Below, in pieces: positions 40,764-50,325 of a stretch of DNA of 64,000 nt (its first letter is position 1; each line of letters opens with the position of its first letter). This stretch comes from an uncultured Psychroserpens sp. (lineage in GTDB: Bacteria; Bacteroidota; Bacteroidia; Flavobacteriales; Flavobacteriaceae). The stretch lies in assembly GCF_947492715.1 (NCBI RefSeq), contig NZ_CANLNS010000004.1, positions 62,001 through 126,000 of the forward strand. The letters are read 5' to 3'. The notes under the pieces were generated by a model. It saw only the letters and a list, made by a program, of their open reading frames with translations, ran no database searches and was not told the origin of the DNA. A program made the position numbers and the translations under genes.

Positions 40764-41600
40764 ATGGCAATTATCACATTAACAACCGATTTTGGCGAAA
40801 AAGATCACTTTGCAGGAGCCATTAAAGGAGCTATTTATAGTGAATTGCCAGATGTACGAATTGTTGATATCTCACATTCTGTTGCGCCATTTAATGTTCC
40901 TGAAGCAGCTTATATTATCCAGAACGCCTATAGCAGTTTTCCTAAAGGCACAATACATATGATTGGCATCGATTCTGAGCTCAATCCAGAAAACAAACAT
41001 ATTGCCGTAAAATTAGACGATCATTATTTTATTTGTGCTAATAATGGTATCATGAGTATGATATGCTCTGATATTGCACCTCAAAAAATTGTTGAAATTA
41101 ACATTCATGATCGTGTTGCTACTAGTTTTCCAGTTTTAGATGTGTTTGTAAATGTGGCTTGCCATATTGCTCGTGGCGGCACCTTAGAAGTTATTGGCAA
41201 ACTTATTAATACAATTAAGCCTATTAAAAATTTGATTCCGTTTGTTAATGATGATAAAAATCAAATTATAGGAAGCGTCATTTATATTGATAACTATGGC
41301 AATGTAATTACCAATATAAAGCGTAAATTTTTTGAAAGTGTTCAAAAAACACGAGCTTATGAAATCTCAGCAAGGAGTTACAAGTTTAAAAAAATACATG
41401 ACAAATATAGTGATGCCATTAATTTCGAAATTCCAGAAGACAAACGCTACGATGCAGGAAAAGGCTTGGTAGTGTTTAATTCATCTGGCTATTTAGAAAT
41501 TGCTGTTTACAAAAGTGACAACGCTACCGTTGGAAGTGCCTCAAGTCTTATGGGACTTAAGGTCATGGATACTGTGACCATTAATTTTTCAAAAACATAA
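40764..41600 (+). CDS. SAM hydroxide adenosyltransferase (DUF62; SAM-dependent chlorinase/fluorinase family)
   Basis: ITLTTDFGEKDHFAGAIKGAIYSELPDVRIVDISHSVAPFNVPEAAYII...YIDNYGNVITNI. Confidence 0.88.
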   Translation: MAIITLTTDFGEKDHFAGAIKGAIYSELPDVRIVDISHSVAPFNVPEAAYIIQNAYSSFPKGTIHMIGIDSELNPENKHIAVKLDDHYFICANNGIMSMICSDIAPQKIVEINIHDRVATSFPVLDVFVNVACHIARGGTLEVIGKLINTIKPIKNLIPFVNDDKNQIIGSVIYIDNYGNVITNIKRKFFESVQKTRAYEISARSYKFKKIHDKYSDAINFEIPEDKRYDAGKGLVVFNSSGYLEIAVYKSDNATVGSASSLMGLKVMDTVTINFSKT

Positions 41601-41603
41601 AGT

Positions 41604-41900
41604 ATGTTTGTACGTATTGTAAAAATGAGTTTTGTACCTTCTAAAGTTGATGAATTCCTTGCAAATTTTGAAGCCAAAAAAGAGCTTATCAGAGCATTTG
41701 AGGGCTGTGAGTTTTTAGAACTCTATCGCGACAAACACAATACAAACGTTTTTTTTACGTATAGTTATTGGCAAACTGAAGCTGATTTAGAACTTTATAG
41801 ACATTCAGATTTATTTAAAGGTGTTTGGGCAAAAACGAAACCTCTGTTTAATGCAAAGCCCGAGGCATGGAGTGTAGATAAGTTAGCTTCTCTTGAGTAA
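41604..41900 (+). CDS. Antibiotic biosynthesis monooxygenase (ABM)-domain protein
   Basis: MFVRIVKMSFVPSKVDEFLANFEAKKELIRAFEGCEFLELYRD...NVFFTYSYWQTEADLELYRHSDLFKGVW. Confidence 0.85.
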   Translation: MFVRIVKMSFVPSKVDEFLANFEAKKELIRAFEGCEFLELYRDKHNTNVFFTYSYWQTEADLELYRHSDLFKGVWAKTKPLFNAKPEAWSVDKLASLE

Positions 41901-41910
41901 ATTATCTTTT

Positions 41911-42540
41911 ATGAGAAAAATTTGGTTTTTAATTCTTTGTGTACAACTATCTTTCGCCCAAGAAGTTGTATTAGAATTGTCTTTGCAAAATATTGTCATA
42001 AGGGGTATTACAAACCCCATTAGAGCAAGTATTGAAAACACTAACTGTAATGATGTTATTATCACCAGTAAAGCAGCTAAAATAGAACGTTATAAAGATT
42101 GCAGTTTTAGTTTGGTTACTTTGTCTGAAAATAGAGAACTCGTTGTAAATTTCTATAAAAAAACAGGGAAAGACTCTGTATTTGTTGATAAGAGAGTGTA
42201 TCGGGTTATTGATTTTCCTGACCCTATTCCCAATATCGCAGGATTTCGTGAAGGAGACATTTCCGAGGAAACATTTAAATCGTATTTTGGTATTGCTAGA
42301 CTCAATGCCTATAGCGAGTATGTGTGCATGGATTTTAAAATGACAGAATATACCATGATGGTCATTAGAGATACAACTGCTGTTGGAATTTCAAAAAACA
42401 TTGGCAATAGAGCTTCTGAAGAGACCAAGAAGCTAATTGCATTGGTGAAACCTGGAGATCAAGTGTACATTACCAATTTAAAATGTAAAGTTCTTAATGA
42501 GGAAAGAGAACTAGATGAAATGAAATTTTATATAAAATAA
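41911..42540 (+). CDS. Exported protein with GldM C-terminal-like domain
   Basis: Start refined to ATG 41911 (signal peptide MRKIWFLILCVQLSFAQ). DFPDPIPNIAGFREGDIS...ALVKPGDQVYITNLKCK...LDEMKFYIK resembles the GldM C-terminal region by eye. Confidence 0.6.
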   Translation: MRKIWFLILCVQLSFAQEVVLELSLQNIVIRGITNPIRASIENTNCNDVIITSKAAKIERYKDCSFSLVTLSENRELVVNFYKKTGKDSVFVDKRVYRVIDFPDPIPNIAGFREGDISEETFKSYFGIARLNAYSEYVCMDFKMTEYTMMVIRDTTAVGISKNIGNRASEETKKLIALVKPGDQVYITNLKCKVLNEERELDEMKFYIK

Positions 42541-42547
42541 ATTAGAC

Positions 42548-42958
42548 ATGCTCGGGAAGTTCCATCTTTTTTTTGGCATTGCTATCGTAATCACATTTAT
42601 TTTGACAGGTCAATATATGCATCATAGATATGATCATTTAAAAGATATGGAATTGATGAATAGAGCGTTATTTCGAGCAGGACACCTCTATATTTTGTTG
42701 TTTGGTTTAATTAATGTAGCACTCGGGGCGTATTTTAACCCCATAAAACACCATCTTTTAAATAAGATTCAGTGGCTTGGTTCTGTATCCATTATTATTG
42801 CAAGCTGCCTTGTGATCTATGCTTTTTTTACTGAACTTCCAACTGATGATATAGAAAGACCACTAACACGTTTAAGTCTTTATGTAGTATTTTTTGGTGT
42901 AACTATACATGGTTTAATATCTTTGGTGAAAAATAAAATCGAAAACCCTAAAAATTAG
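42548..42958 (+). CDS. Hypothetical 4-TM membrane protein
   Basis: Four hydrophobic segments; no recognised family. Confidence 0.7.
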   Translation: MLGKFHLFFGIAIVITFILTGQYMHHRYDHLKDMELMNRALFRAGHLYILLFGLINVALGAYFNPIKHHLLNKIQWLGSVSIIIASCLVIYAFFTELPTDDIERPLTRLSLYVVFFGVTIHGLISLVKNKIENPKN

Positions 42959-42960
42959 TA

Positions 42961-43689
42961 ATGTTAGCAATTCTCAAAAAAGAAATAAACAGCTTCTTTT
43001 CCTCTCCTATTGGTTACTTAGTGATTGCGGTATTTTTATTACTCAATGGGTTATTTTTATGGCTCTTTAAAGGTGATTTTAATGTTCTAGATAATGGGTT
43101 TGCAGATTTGTCTACCTTCTTTTTGTTAGCTCCATGGATTCTCATATTTCTTGTTCCAGCGGTGACAATGCGGAGTTTTGCCGATGAGAAAAAACAAGGT
43201 ACTCTAGAGTTATTACTTACAAAACCAATAAGTCATTTACATATTGTTTTAGGAAAATATCTTGGAGCTCTCGTCCTTATAATTATAGCTTTAATTCCAA
43301 CACTTTTATATGTCTTTACCATTTCTAAGTTAGGAAACCCTGAAGGAAACCTCGATATTGGTAGTATCATGGGGTCGTATTTCGGACTGCTATTTCTTGT
43401 TGCGGCTTATGCCGCCATTGGCGTATTTGCATCAAGTCTAACAGATAACCAAATTGTAGCATTTATCATCGCAGTATTTATTTGTTTCTTTTTTTATTTT
43501 GGTTTTGAAGGTCTATCAAACTACAACTTATTTGGGGACACCTTTTATGTTGAAAAACTAGGCATGGAATCGCATTTCAAAAGTATGAGTCGCGGCGTTT
43601 TAGATACACGAGATATTATATACTTTTTAAGCATTACAGTATTATTTATTGTCTTAACAAAATTAACTATTAAACGCGCAAACACATGA
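42961..43689 (+). CDS. gldF: Gliding motility-associated ABC transporter permease GldF
   Basis: MLAILKKEINSFFSSPIGYLVIAVFLLLNGLFLWLF..FNVLDNGFADLSTFFLLAPWILIFLVPAVTMRSFADEKKQGTLELLLTKPIS. Confidence 0.92.
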   Translation: MLAILKKEINSFFSSPIGYLVIAVFLLLNGLFLWLFKGDFNVLDNGFADLSTFFLLAPWILIFLVPAVTMRSFADEKKQGTLELLLTKPISHLHIVLGKYLGALVLIIIALIPTLLYVFTISKLGNPEGNLDIGSIMGSYFGLLFLVAAYAAIGVFASSLTDNQIVAFIIAVFICFFFYFGFEGLSNYNLFGDTFYVEKLGMESHFKSMSRGVLDTRDIIYFLSITVLFIVLTKLTIKRANT

Positions 43690-44180
43690 TTATTACGACG
43701 CCTTTAGTGGTTATGATGTGCATTATATTTGTACTCGTGTTTTTATTTGTGAAAACCATAGATAGACGGAAATGGCTTACGGCATTAGTAAGTTTAGCCA
43801 TTACACCATTTGCTTATTTTTATGGCGTATATCCAATGATAAATATTTTTAGCAATTATCATCATCAGAAATATTTTTCTTCAGAATTATGGAAGAACAA
43901 ACCTGCATTACGTTATGAATTATCTGATGATATGATAGCTTCTGAAATTTTACTTGGAAAGTCAAAGCAAGAGGTTGAATTACTACTAGGAACTGCCGAA
44001 TGGATGTCATGGAGCGAGGCACTAAAAGATCATAATGCAAACAAGTGGAATTACGCCTTAGGTATTGAACCTGGTGCTTTTAATACTGAAAAAGAATGTG
44101 CGCAAATCACATTTAAAAACGATACAGTTGTAGACATTAATATTTACAAAGAAGCCATAACATTTGATGCTAAAGACTAA
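43686..44180 (+). CDS. Hypothetical membrane protein with BamE/SmpA-like C-terminal segment, inserted between gldF and gldG
   Basis: Two N-terminal TM segments then LLGKSKQEVELLLGTAEWMSW...KWNYALGIE...CAQITFKNDTVVDINIY; overlaps gldF by 4 nt and gldG by 14 nt. Confidence 0.7.
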   Translation: MIITTPLVVMMCIIFVLVFLFVKTIDRRKWLTALVSLAITPFAYFYGVYPMINIFSNYHHQKYFSSELWKNKPALRYELSDDMIASEILLGKSKQEVELLLGTAEWMSWSEALKDHNANKWNYALGIEPGAFNTEKECAQITFKNDTVVDINIYKEAITFDAKD

Positions 44181-45840
44181 AAAAAATATCATTGCCATAG
44201 CCATAACACTTGTGGCACTTATTGCTGTTAATTTAATATCGAGTAAGGTTTATAAGCGTTTTGATCTTACTAAAGATAAACGCTACACCTTATCTAATGA
44301 AGCACTACAAACTGTTGAAGATGTTGATTCTCCCTTAATCATTGACGTATTTTTAGAAGGTGATTTTCCATCTGAATTTAGACGTTTGCGGGATGAAACT
44401 CAACAATTGCTTGAAGAATTTTCATTATACAACAGCAACGTAAAATTTGGTTTTATAAATCCTTTGGCTGATGAAAAAACACGGAACCAAAACTTGCAAC
44501 AACTGGCTAAACGAGGTTTACAGCCTTTTCAAATTAACATAAAAGAAAATGGAAAGACATCTCAAGAGTTAATTATTCCTTGGGCCTTGGCTAGTTACAA
44601 CGAACAAACAGTAATAATTCCATTAATTAAAAATAAAATTGGAGCTACAGACCAAGAATTAGTTAATGGATCTATTCAAAATTTAGAATATGCCTTTGCT
44701 GAAGCATTTAAAAAATTGGTAAAGCCAAAGCAAAATAAGATTGCAATATTGAAAGGTAACGGACAATTAGGTGACATCTATATTGCAGACATTCTCAAAA
44801 CATTAGGAGAACATTATTTTCTTGCTCCTTTCACTTTAGATAGTGTTTCTAGTAACCCGAAAAAGACACTTCAGGACATTTCGAATTATGACTTAATTAT
44901 TTCTGCAAAACCTAGTGTGGCTTTTTCCGAAGAAGAAAAATATGTTTTAGATCAATACACTATGAATGGTGGAAAGAGTCTCTGGCTCACCGAAAGCATA
45001 ATTATGGATAGAGATAGTTTAAATAATCGTGCAGGAACTGCTGTTGCTATTATGAAAGACTTGAATCTTAATGATTTCTTCTTTAAATATGGTGTTCGTA
45101 TTAATCCTGTTATTGTAAATGATTTGTATTCGGCCCCTATTCCTTTAGCCATTGGAGAAGGTAACAACGCTCAATTTCAACCTGTGCAATGGCCATACTC
45201 TCCATTAGCTGCAAGTAATCCCAACCATTCTATTACAGCAAACTTAGATCCAGTAAAATTTGACTTTGCCAGTCAGATAGACACCTTAAAGAATGATATA
45301 GACAAAACCATTTTGTTAAGAAGTTCTCAACTGTCAAAACTACAAAGTATTCCGCGTGAAATTAGCCTAGATGTGGTCACTCAAGAACCTGATCCAGAAA
45401 CCTATAAAGAACCTTTTCAAACCCTCGCAGTTTTGTTGGAGGGCGAGTTTACTTCTGTGTATGACAAACGTGTAAAGCCTTTTAAAATTTCAGATGACAA
45501 AACGATAAGCAAGCCAACCAAAATGATTGTAATTGCAGATGGCGATGTGATTAAGAATGAAGTTATAAAAAACAGACCTCAAGAGTTAGGTTTTGAGTTC
45601 TTAACCAAACGTAAATTTGGAAATAAAGAGTTTCTTGAAAATGCCGTGAACTACCTTCTTAATGATGACGGACTTATAAACATTCGTACCAAAGAGGTGA
45701 AATTGGCATTCTTGGATACAGCAAAAATTGAAGATCAAAAATCGAAGTGGCAAATTATAAATATTGTCTTACCACTTGTTATATTAGGAGTTTTTGGTTT
45801 TGTCTTTAATTATTTCAGAAGAAAACACTACACCAAATAG
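44167..45840 (+). CDS. gldG: Gliding motility-associated ABC transporter substrate-binding protein GldG
   Basis: VYKRFDLTKDKRYTLSNEALQTVEDVDSPLIIDVFLEGDFPSEFRRLRDETQQLLEEFSLYN; C-terminal TM. ATG at 44167 (track TTG at 44164). Confidence 0.92.
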   Translation: MLKTKKNIIAIAITLVALIAVNLISSKVYKRFDLTKDKRYTLSNEALQTVEDVDSPLIIDVFLEGDFPSEFRRLRDETQQLLEEFSLYNSNVKFGFINPLADEKTRNQNLQQLAKRGLQPFQINIKENGKTSQELIIPWALASYNEQTVIIPLIKNKIGATDQELVNGSIQNLEYAFAEAFKKLVKPKQNKIAILKGNGQLGDIYIADILKTLGEHYFLAPFTLDSVSSNPKKTLQDISNYDLIISAKPSVAFSEEEKYVLDQYTMNGGKSLWLTESIIMDRDSLNNRAGTAVAIMKDLNLNDFFFKYGVRINPVIVNDLYSAPIPLAIGEGNNAQFQPVQWPYSPLAASNPNHSITANLDPVKFDFASQIDTLKNDIDKTILLRSSQLSKLQSIPREISLDVVTQEPDPETYKEPFQTLAVLLEGEFTSVYDKRVKPFKISDDKTISKPTKMIVIADGDVIKNEVIKNRPQELGFEFLTKRKFGNKEFLENAVNYLLNDDGLINIRTKEVKLAFLDTAKIEDQKSKWQIINIVLPLVILGVFGFVFNYFRRKHYTK

Positions 45841-45900
45841 TCCCTTTTTAGACGCCAGAAGTTGTTAATAAGTTTGTTTTATAAAACAATAGCTTTAAGA

Positions 45901-45908
45901 TATATTTG
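45901..45908 (+). promoter_or_regulatory. Possible Bacteroidetes -7 element upstream of dnaN
   Basis: TATATTTG fits TAnnTTTG; a TTTG lies upstream at 45873-45876, but the spacing (24 nt) is longer than usual. Confidence 0.3.
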
Positions 45909-45957
45909 TAATGCACAATTAGTTGTGATAATTTTGAAAAAATTTTTATAAGAACGT

Positions 45958-47076
45958 ATGAAATTTATAGTATCCAGTACATATTTACTTAAACAATTAC
46001 AGGTTTTAGGAGGTGTTATCAACAGTTCGAACACGCTACCTATTTTAGATAATTTCTTATTCGAATTGAAAGATTCTAAATTAACTGTTTCTGCTAGCGA
46101 TTTAGAAACAACGATGTCTTCCACTCTTGATGTAGAAAGCGATAAAGATGGTAGTATTGCATTACCTGCGCGTTTATTGTTAGACACTTTAAAAACATTC
46201 CCGGAGCAACCTCTCACCTTTGTTGTTGAAGATAACAACACCGTAGAAATTAGCTCTAATCATGGTAAATATGCATTGGCTTATGCCGATGGCAATGAGT
46301 TTCCTAAAGCTGTTGAACTAGATAATCCTAGCACTACAACCATAGCTGGAGATATTTTGGCAACTGCGATAGGAAAAACTATTTTTGCCGCTGGTAATGA
46401 TGATCTGCGTCCTGTAATGAGTGGTGTCTTTTTTCAATTTTCAACTGAAGGTCTCACCTTTGTTGCTACTGATGCTCACAAACTTGTAAAATATACACGA
46501 GAAGATGTAAAGGCTAATCAAGTAGCCGAGTTTATTATGCCTAAGAAACCTTTAAATCTTTTAAAAGGAATATTGGCTGCTAATGATGACGCCGTTACTA
46601 TTGAATATAATGATTCTAACGCTAAATTCACTTTTGAGAATTCTGTGCTTGTATGTCGATTGATTGATGGGAAGTATCCTAATTATGAAGCCGTAATTCC
46701 TAAAGAAAATCCGAATAAATTAACCATAGACAGAACGCAGTTCTTAAACTCTGTGCGTCGTGTGAGTATTTTTTCAAATAAAACAACGCATCAAATTCGA
46801 TTAAAAATTGCAGGTGCCGAATTGAATATTTCAGCAGAGGATATTGATTACTCAAATAAAGCAGAAGAACGTTTAACATGTGACTACCAAGGTGATGATA
46901 TGCAAATTGGTTTTAACTCACGTTTTCTTACTGAAATGTTGAACAACCTCAATTCTGATGAAGTGCAACTAGAAATGAGCCTACCTAACAGAGCTGGAAT
47001 ATTAACGCCTATTGATGGTTTAGACGCGGGTGAGCATGTGACCATGTTGGTAATGCCAGTGATGCTAAATAGCTAG
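45958..47076 (+). CDS. dnaN: DNA polymerase III beta subunit (sliding clamp)
   Basis: MKFIVSSTYLLKQLQVLGGVINSSNTLPILDNFLFE...DDLRPVMSGVFFQ...C-terminal VTMLVMPVML. Confidence 0.96.
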   Translation: MKFIVSSTYLLKQLQVLGGVINSSNTLPILDNFLFELKDSKLTVSASDLETTMSSTLDVESDKDGSIALPARLLLDTLKTFPEQPLTFVVEDNNTVEISSNHGKYALAYADGNEFPKAVELDNPSTTTIAGDILATAIGKTIFAAGNDDLRPVMSGVFFQFSTEGLTFVATDAHKLVKYTREDVKANQVAEFIMPKKPLNLLKGILAANDDAVTIEYNDSNAKFTFENSVLVCRLIDGKYPNYEAVIPKENPNKLTIDRTQFLNSVRRVSIFSNKTTHQIRLKIAGAELNISAEDIDYSNKAEERLTCDYQGDDMQIGFNSRFLTEMLNNLNSDEVQLEMSLPNRAGILTPIDGLDAGEHVTMLVMPVMLNS

Positions 47077-47100
47077 TCAAAATTAAACCTTATATAAACT

Positions 47101-47131
47101 AAGCCAATAACGTACTGTTCTTGGCTTTTTT
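47101..47131 (+). terminator. Rho-independent terminator after dnaN
   Basis: AAGCCAA-t-AAC-gtact-GTT-c-TTGGCTT followed by TTTT. Confidence 0.7.
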
Positions 47132-47146
47132 AATTTTTCTATACAT

Positions 47147-47512
47147 ATGAGTCGCTCAGCAATTGCCAGACAGTACTTAAAACACCTTGAAGACGGAGAC
47201 ATGGAAGCTGTTATTGCTCTTTTTTCTGAAACAGGAACAGTAGCCTCTCCTCTCTACGGAAATAAACTTGCTTCAGAATTTTATAGACTTTTACAGAATG
47301 ACACTAACGCTTCTAAATTAAAGTTGAAGGGGATTTATGATAATAACGACACTAATACTCTAGCGCTTCACTTTAACTATCATTGGACTTTAAAAACAGC
47401 CAAAGAAGTGAACTTCGACGTTGTAGACATTATAGCATTTGATGATACTCTAAAAATAAAACATCTACAAATTATCTATGATACTGTCGTTAGTAGAAAC
47501 CTTATTTCTTAA
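47147..47512 (+). CDS. Nuclear transport factor 2-like (SnoaL) protein
   Basis: AIARQYLKHLEDGDMEAVIALFSETGTVASPLYG...NFDVVDIIAFDDTLKIKHLQIIYDT. Confidence 0.82.
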   Translation: MSRSAIARQYLKHLEDGDMEAVIALFSETGTVASPLYGNKLASEFYRLLQNDTNASKLKLKGIYDNNDTNTLALHFNYHWTLKTAKEVNFDVVDIIAFDDTLKIKHLQIIYDTVVSRNLIS

Positions 47513-47522
47513 TAATACTATT

Positions 47523-48293
47523 TTACGAATTAGCAGGAATAAATATAGATTTTATTCGGTCTATAACACCTTGCAGCATACTAAACAAGGCATCCGATGA
47601 AAAACCTCCAATAAGTGCGAGTACGCTTTTATTGAATAAATTGACATTATCCGGATTGGTTATATAAACCGATAAAATTTCAGACAATACAAGACCAGCA
47701 ATGATTCCAAGTACAATTTGAGCCATATACTCAATAGACTCTTCAGGTAACAACGTTCCTTTCTTTAAAGAATTACTCACATTTTTAAGTAAGTAAAAAA
47801 CCACTCCTAAACCAGAAATAGAGCATAAGTAACCAATATTGAGAAGTAACTGTTTGCCATGATTATTCATAATTCCTTTATCTAGAGAATCATTATTCAC
47901 ATCAGACGAAATACCTGTTACAATAAAAATAGTTAAAAATACTAAGGCCAAAATAACAAGATTTCGAACCAAAGGAAGTCTGCTCAAAACAAGTTTGGTG
48001 TTGTCTTTAGAATGCAGTTTCTTAGTAAACTGAATAGATTTTGGTGTAGCTGGAGCTACATTTTTGCACAACAAATTATGAGCGTTAATTAAGTCATCAA
48101 CACTACTGTTTTGAATAAGAGCATTCACCTCTGTATTTATTGTAATACCATTAAATACAGCATACGACAACATGTTATTTATTTCGGAACTTAATTCGTT
48201 AATGATTTCTTGAGAAATTCCAGGTTTTACAACCTTTGATGTGTTACTATCTTTAGGTGTTTTTGTATTAGAGTCTGATACAGTTTTGGCCAT
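47523..48293 (-). CDS. Hypothetical membrane protein
   Basis: 256 aa, about four hydrophobic segments in the C-terminal half; no recognised domain. Confidence 0.6.
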   Translation of the reverse strand: MAKTVSDSNTKTPKDSNTSKVVKPGISQEIINELSSEINNMLSYAVFNGITINTEVNALIQNSSVDDLINAHNLLCKNVAPATPKSIQFTKKLHSKDNTKLVLSRLPLVRNLVILALVFLTIFIVTGISSDVNNDSLDKGIMNNHGKQLLLNIGYLCSISGLGVVFYLLKNVSNSLKKGTLLPEESIEYMAQIVLGIIAGLVLSEILSVYITNPDNVNLFNKSVLALIGGFSSDALFSMLQGVIDRIKSIFIPANS

Positions 48294-48398
48294 AACGTCT
48301 TATATTTAAAGTACATCTAAAATACCTTATAACACACACAAAAAACCACGTAAAAACACCCAATTAATAGAGTGCGTGGATATACTATATATAACTAA

Positions 48399-48426
48399 AA
48401 AACGCTCACTTAGTAGTGAGCGTTTT
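48399..48426 (-). terminator. Rho-independent terminator downstream of the DUF4870 gene
   Basis: AAAACGCTCACT-tagt-AGTGAGCGTTTT, perfect 12-bp stem with flanking A/T tracts. Confidence 0.8.
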
Positions 48427-48448
48427 CATTTATCCCTATGTAAAATAA

Positions 48449-48808
48449 CTAACTAATAAAATTAAGAGATAAAGGATATCTTGGAGTTTCGCCATGGCTT
48501 GCTCTAATAGCATTTATAATTGGAAAAATAAACGATAATATACATAATGCTATTAATCCAAATATGCCTATTAAAACAAATACCAGAGGAACACATATTA
48601 AAGCATAAACTAATAAACTTAGCTGAAAGTTGACAATATTCTTACCTTCTTGGTCCATGCGATACACATTTTCTTTTTGAGTAGCCCAAATAACTAAGGG
48701 CACAATAAGTCCGCCAAATCCAGTAATGAACGTGAGTAACTGACTCAAATGTGTTAATACTATAAGTTGATTATCTTGTCGCATTGTATTATTATTTTGA
48801 TTGAACAT
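48449..48808 (-). CDS. DUF4870 domain-containing protein
   Basis: LTHLSQLLTFITGFGGLIVPLVIWATQKENVYRMDQEGKNIVNFQLSLLVYALI. Confidence 0.9.
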   Translation of the reverse strand: MFNQNNNTMRQDNQLIVLTHLSQLLTFITGFGGLIVPLVIWATQKENVYRMDQEGKNIVNFQLSLLVYALICVPLVFVLIGIFGLIALCILSFIFPIINAIRASHGETPRYPLSLNFIS

Positions 48809-48875
48809 CTATTGGACGTCAAAAGTCATAAAATGTTACACCACGTATTTACTTTTAAACGAAGAGAAGTGAAGA

Positions 48876-49460
48876 TTATTCTTTTATCAACCTAAAAAAG
48901 AGCTCATTACCCTCTCTTTGAGAGATTGAATTATAGCATTTTTCCATAGTTTCAATATGAAAACTTTTTTCAAAATAAGATACATAAAGCGCTTTATCTC
49001 CTCCAAAAGGTGGCTTGTCTTTATAGAGTGGTAGATTAAATAGTAATCCGACTAAACTGCCATTTTCAACTAAGAGCTCATTCATTTTTAAGACATACTT
49101 TGTTCTAAGGTTTGGATGAAGGGCGCAAAAGAAGGTTTGCTCCAAAATGAGATCAAAAACCATGTCTAATTTAAAAAGATCTAAATGTATTAGTTGTGTT
49201 TCAGGAAAATTTGGAACTCGTTTTTTTATATTATCAAGAGCTGTTCTAGACACGTCAACAACATAGACATTTTTAAACCCTTTGCTAAACAAATATTCTG
49301 CTTCATAAGAATTACCTCCTCCAGGAATTAAAATACGTGTCTCAAGATTATTAAGTTGATCTATAAAGGCCTTTATTGGAGGAGACACCTCTCCTAAGTC
49401 CCAAGGATCATCATTCTTATCATAGCGATTGTTCCAATAAGACGCATCTAAGTTTTCCAA
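48876..49460 (-). CDS. TPMT-like SAM-dependent methyltransferase
   Basis: YWNNRYDKNDDPWDLGEVSPPIKAFIDQL..RILIPGGGNSYEAEYLFSKGFKNVYVVDVSRTALDN..EQTFFCALHP. Confidence 0.88.
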   Translation of the reverse strand: MENLDASYWNNRYDKNDDPWDLGEVSPPIKAFIDQLNNLETRILIPGGGNSYEAEYLFSKGFKNVYVVDVSRTALDNIKKRVPNFPETQLIHLDLFKLDMVFDLILEQTFFCALHPNLRTKYVLKMNELLVENGSLVGLLFNLPLYKDKPPFGGDKALYVSYFEKSFHIETMEKCYNSISQREGNELFFRLIKE

Positions 49461-49461
49461 A

Positions 49462-50268
49462 TTATAATAACTCTTTTAAAATTATATAAATGCCCATGAT
49501 CAAAACAAACCATCCAAAACTCTTCTTTAGTTTTTTACCGTCAATAAAATTAGAAAGGTAGCTTCCAATAAAAATCCCAACTACAGAAATTGCTGTAAAT
49601 ACTAGTAAAAACGACCAATCAATTTCAAGATTTTCTATATCCCCAATAAATCCAATTAACGACTTAACAGCAATAATTAATAATGACGTCCCAACTGCTT
49701 TTTTCATTGGAAGTTTTGCTAATAACACCAAGGCTGGAATTATTAAAAATCCGCCTCCCGCGCCTACTATTCCGGTGAGTACACCAACCGCAAGGCCTTC
49801 AATAATAATAACAGGGTAATTAAATTTTACGTTGGTTGGAGATGATTTTGGCGTTACTTTTCTCTCTTTAATCATTGATATAGAAGCCAATAACATAATA
49901 ATCGCAAAAAACACCATAATACCAATGTCTTTTGTTAAGATAAAATCACCGACTGTAAAAATTGTTTCTGGAATGGCTGGTACTATAAGTTTTCTTGCGA
50001 GATATACCGCAATAAAAGCAGGAATTGCAAAAACAAGGGCCGTTTTAAAGTCAACTAATCCTTTTTTTATATTTTGAATGGTTCCAAAAACCGAAGACAC
50101 TCCAACAACAAAAAGTGAATATGCTGTTGCCGTAATTGGATTTACAGACATTAAGTATACCAAAATAGGAACCGTAAGTATAGAACCCCCTCCGCCAATT
50201 AAGCCTAAAACCAGACCTATTAAAAGTGCACCAAAGTATCCGAAAACCTGTGAGATATCCATGTACAC
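49462..50268 (-). CDS. Sulfite exporter TauE/SafE family (DUF81) membrane protein
   Basis: GALLIGLVLGLIGGGGSILTVPILVYLM...GLAVGVLTGIVGAGGGFLIIPALVLLAKLPMKKAVGTSLLII. Confidence 0.93.
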   Translation of the reverse strand: MYMDISQVFGYFGALLIGLVLGLIGGGGSILTVPILVYLMSVNPITATAYSLFVVGVSSVFGTIQNIKKGLVDFKTALVFAIPAFIAVYLARKLIVPAIPETIFTVGDFILTKDIGIMVFFAIIMLLASISMIKERKVTPKSSPTNVKFNYPVIIIEGLAVGVLTGIVGAGGGFLIIPALVLLAKLPMKKAVGTSLLIIAVKSLIGFIGDIENLEIDWSFLLVFTAISVVGIFIGSYLSNFIDGKKLKKSFGWFVLIMGIYIILKELL

Positions 50269-50325
50269 AAATCTAATTATAAATTATAACTCGTGAAACG
50301 TAAATATCACATTTCCTTAGAAATT

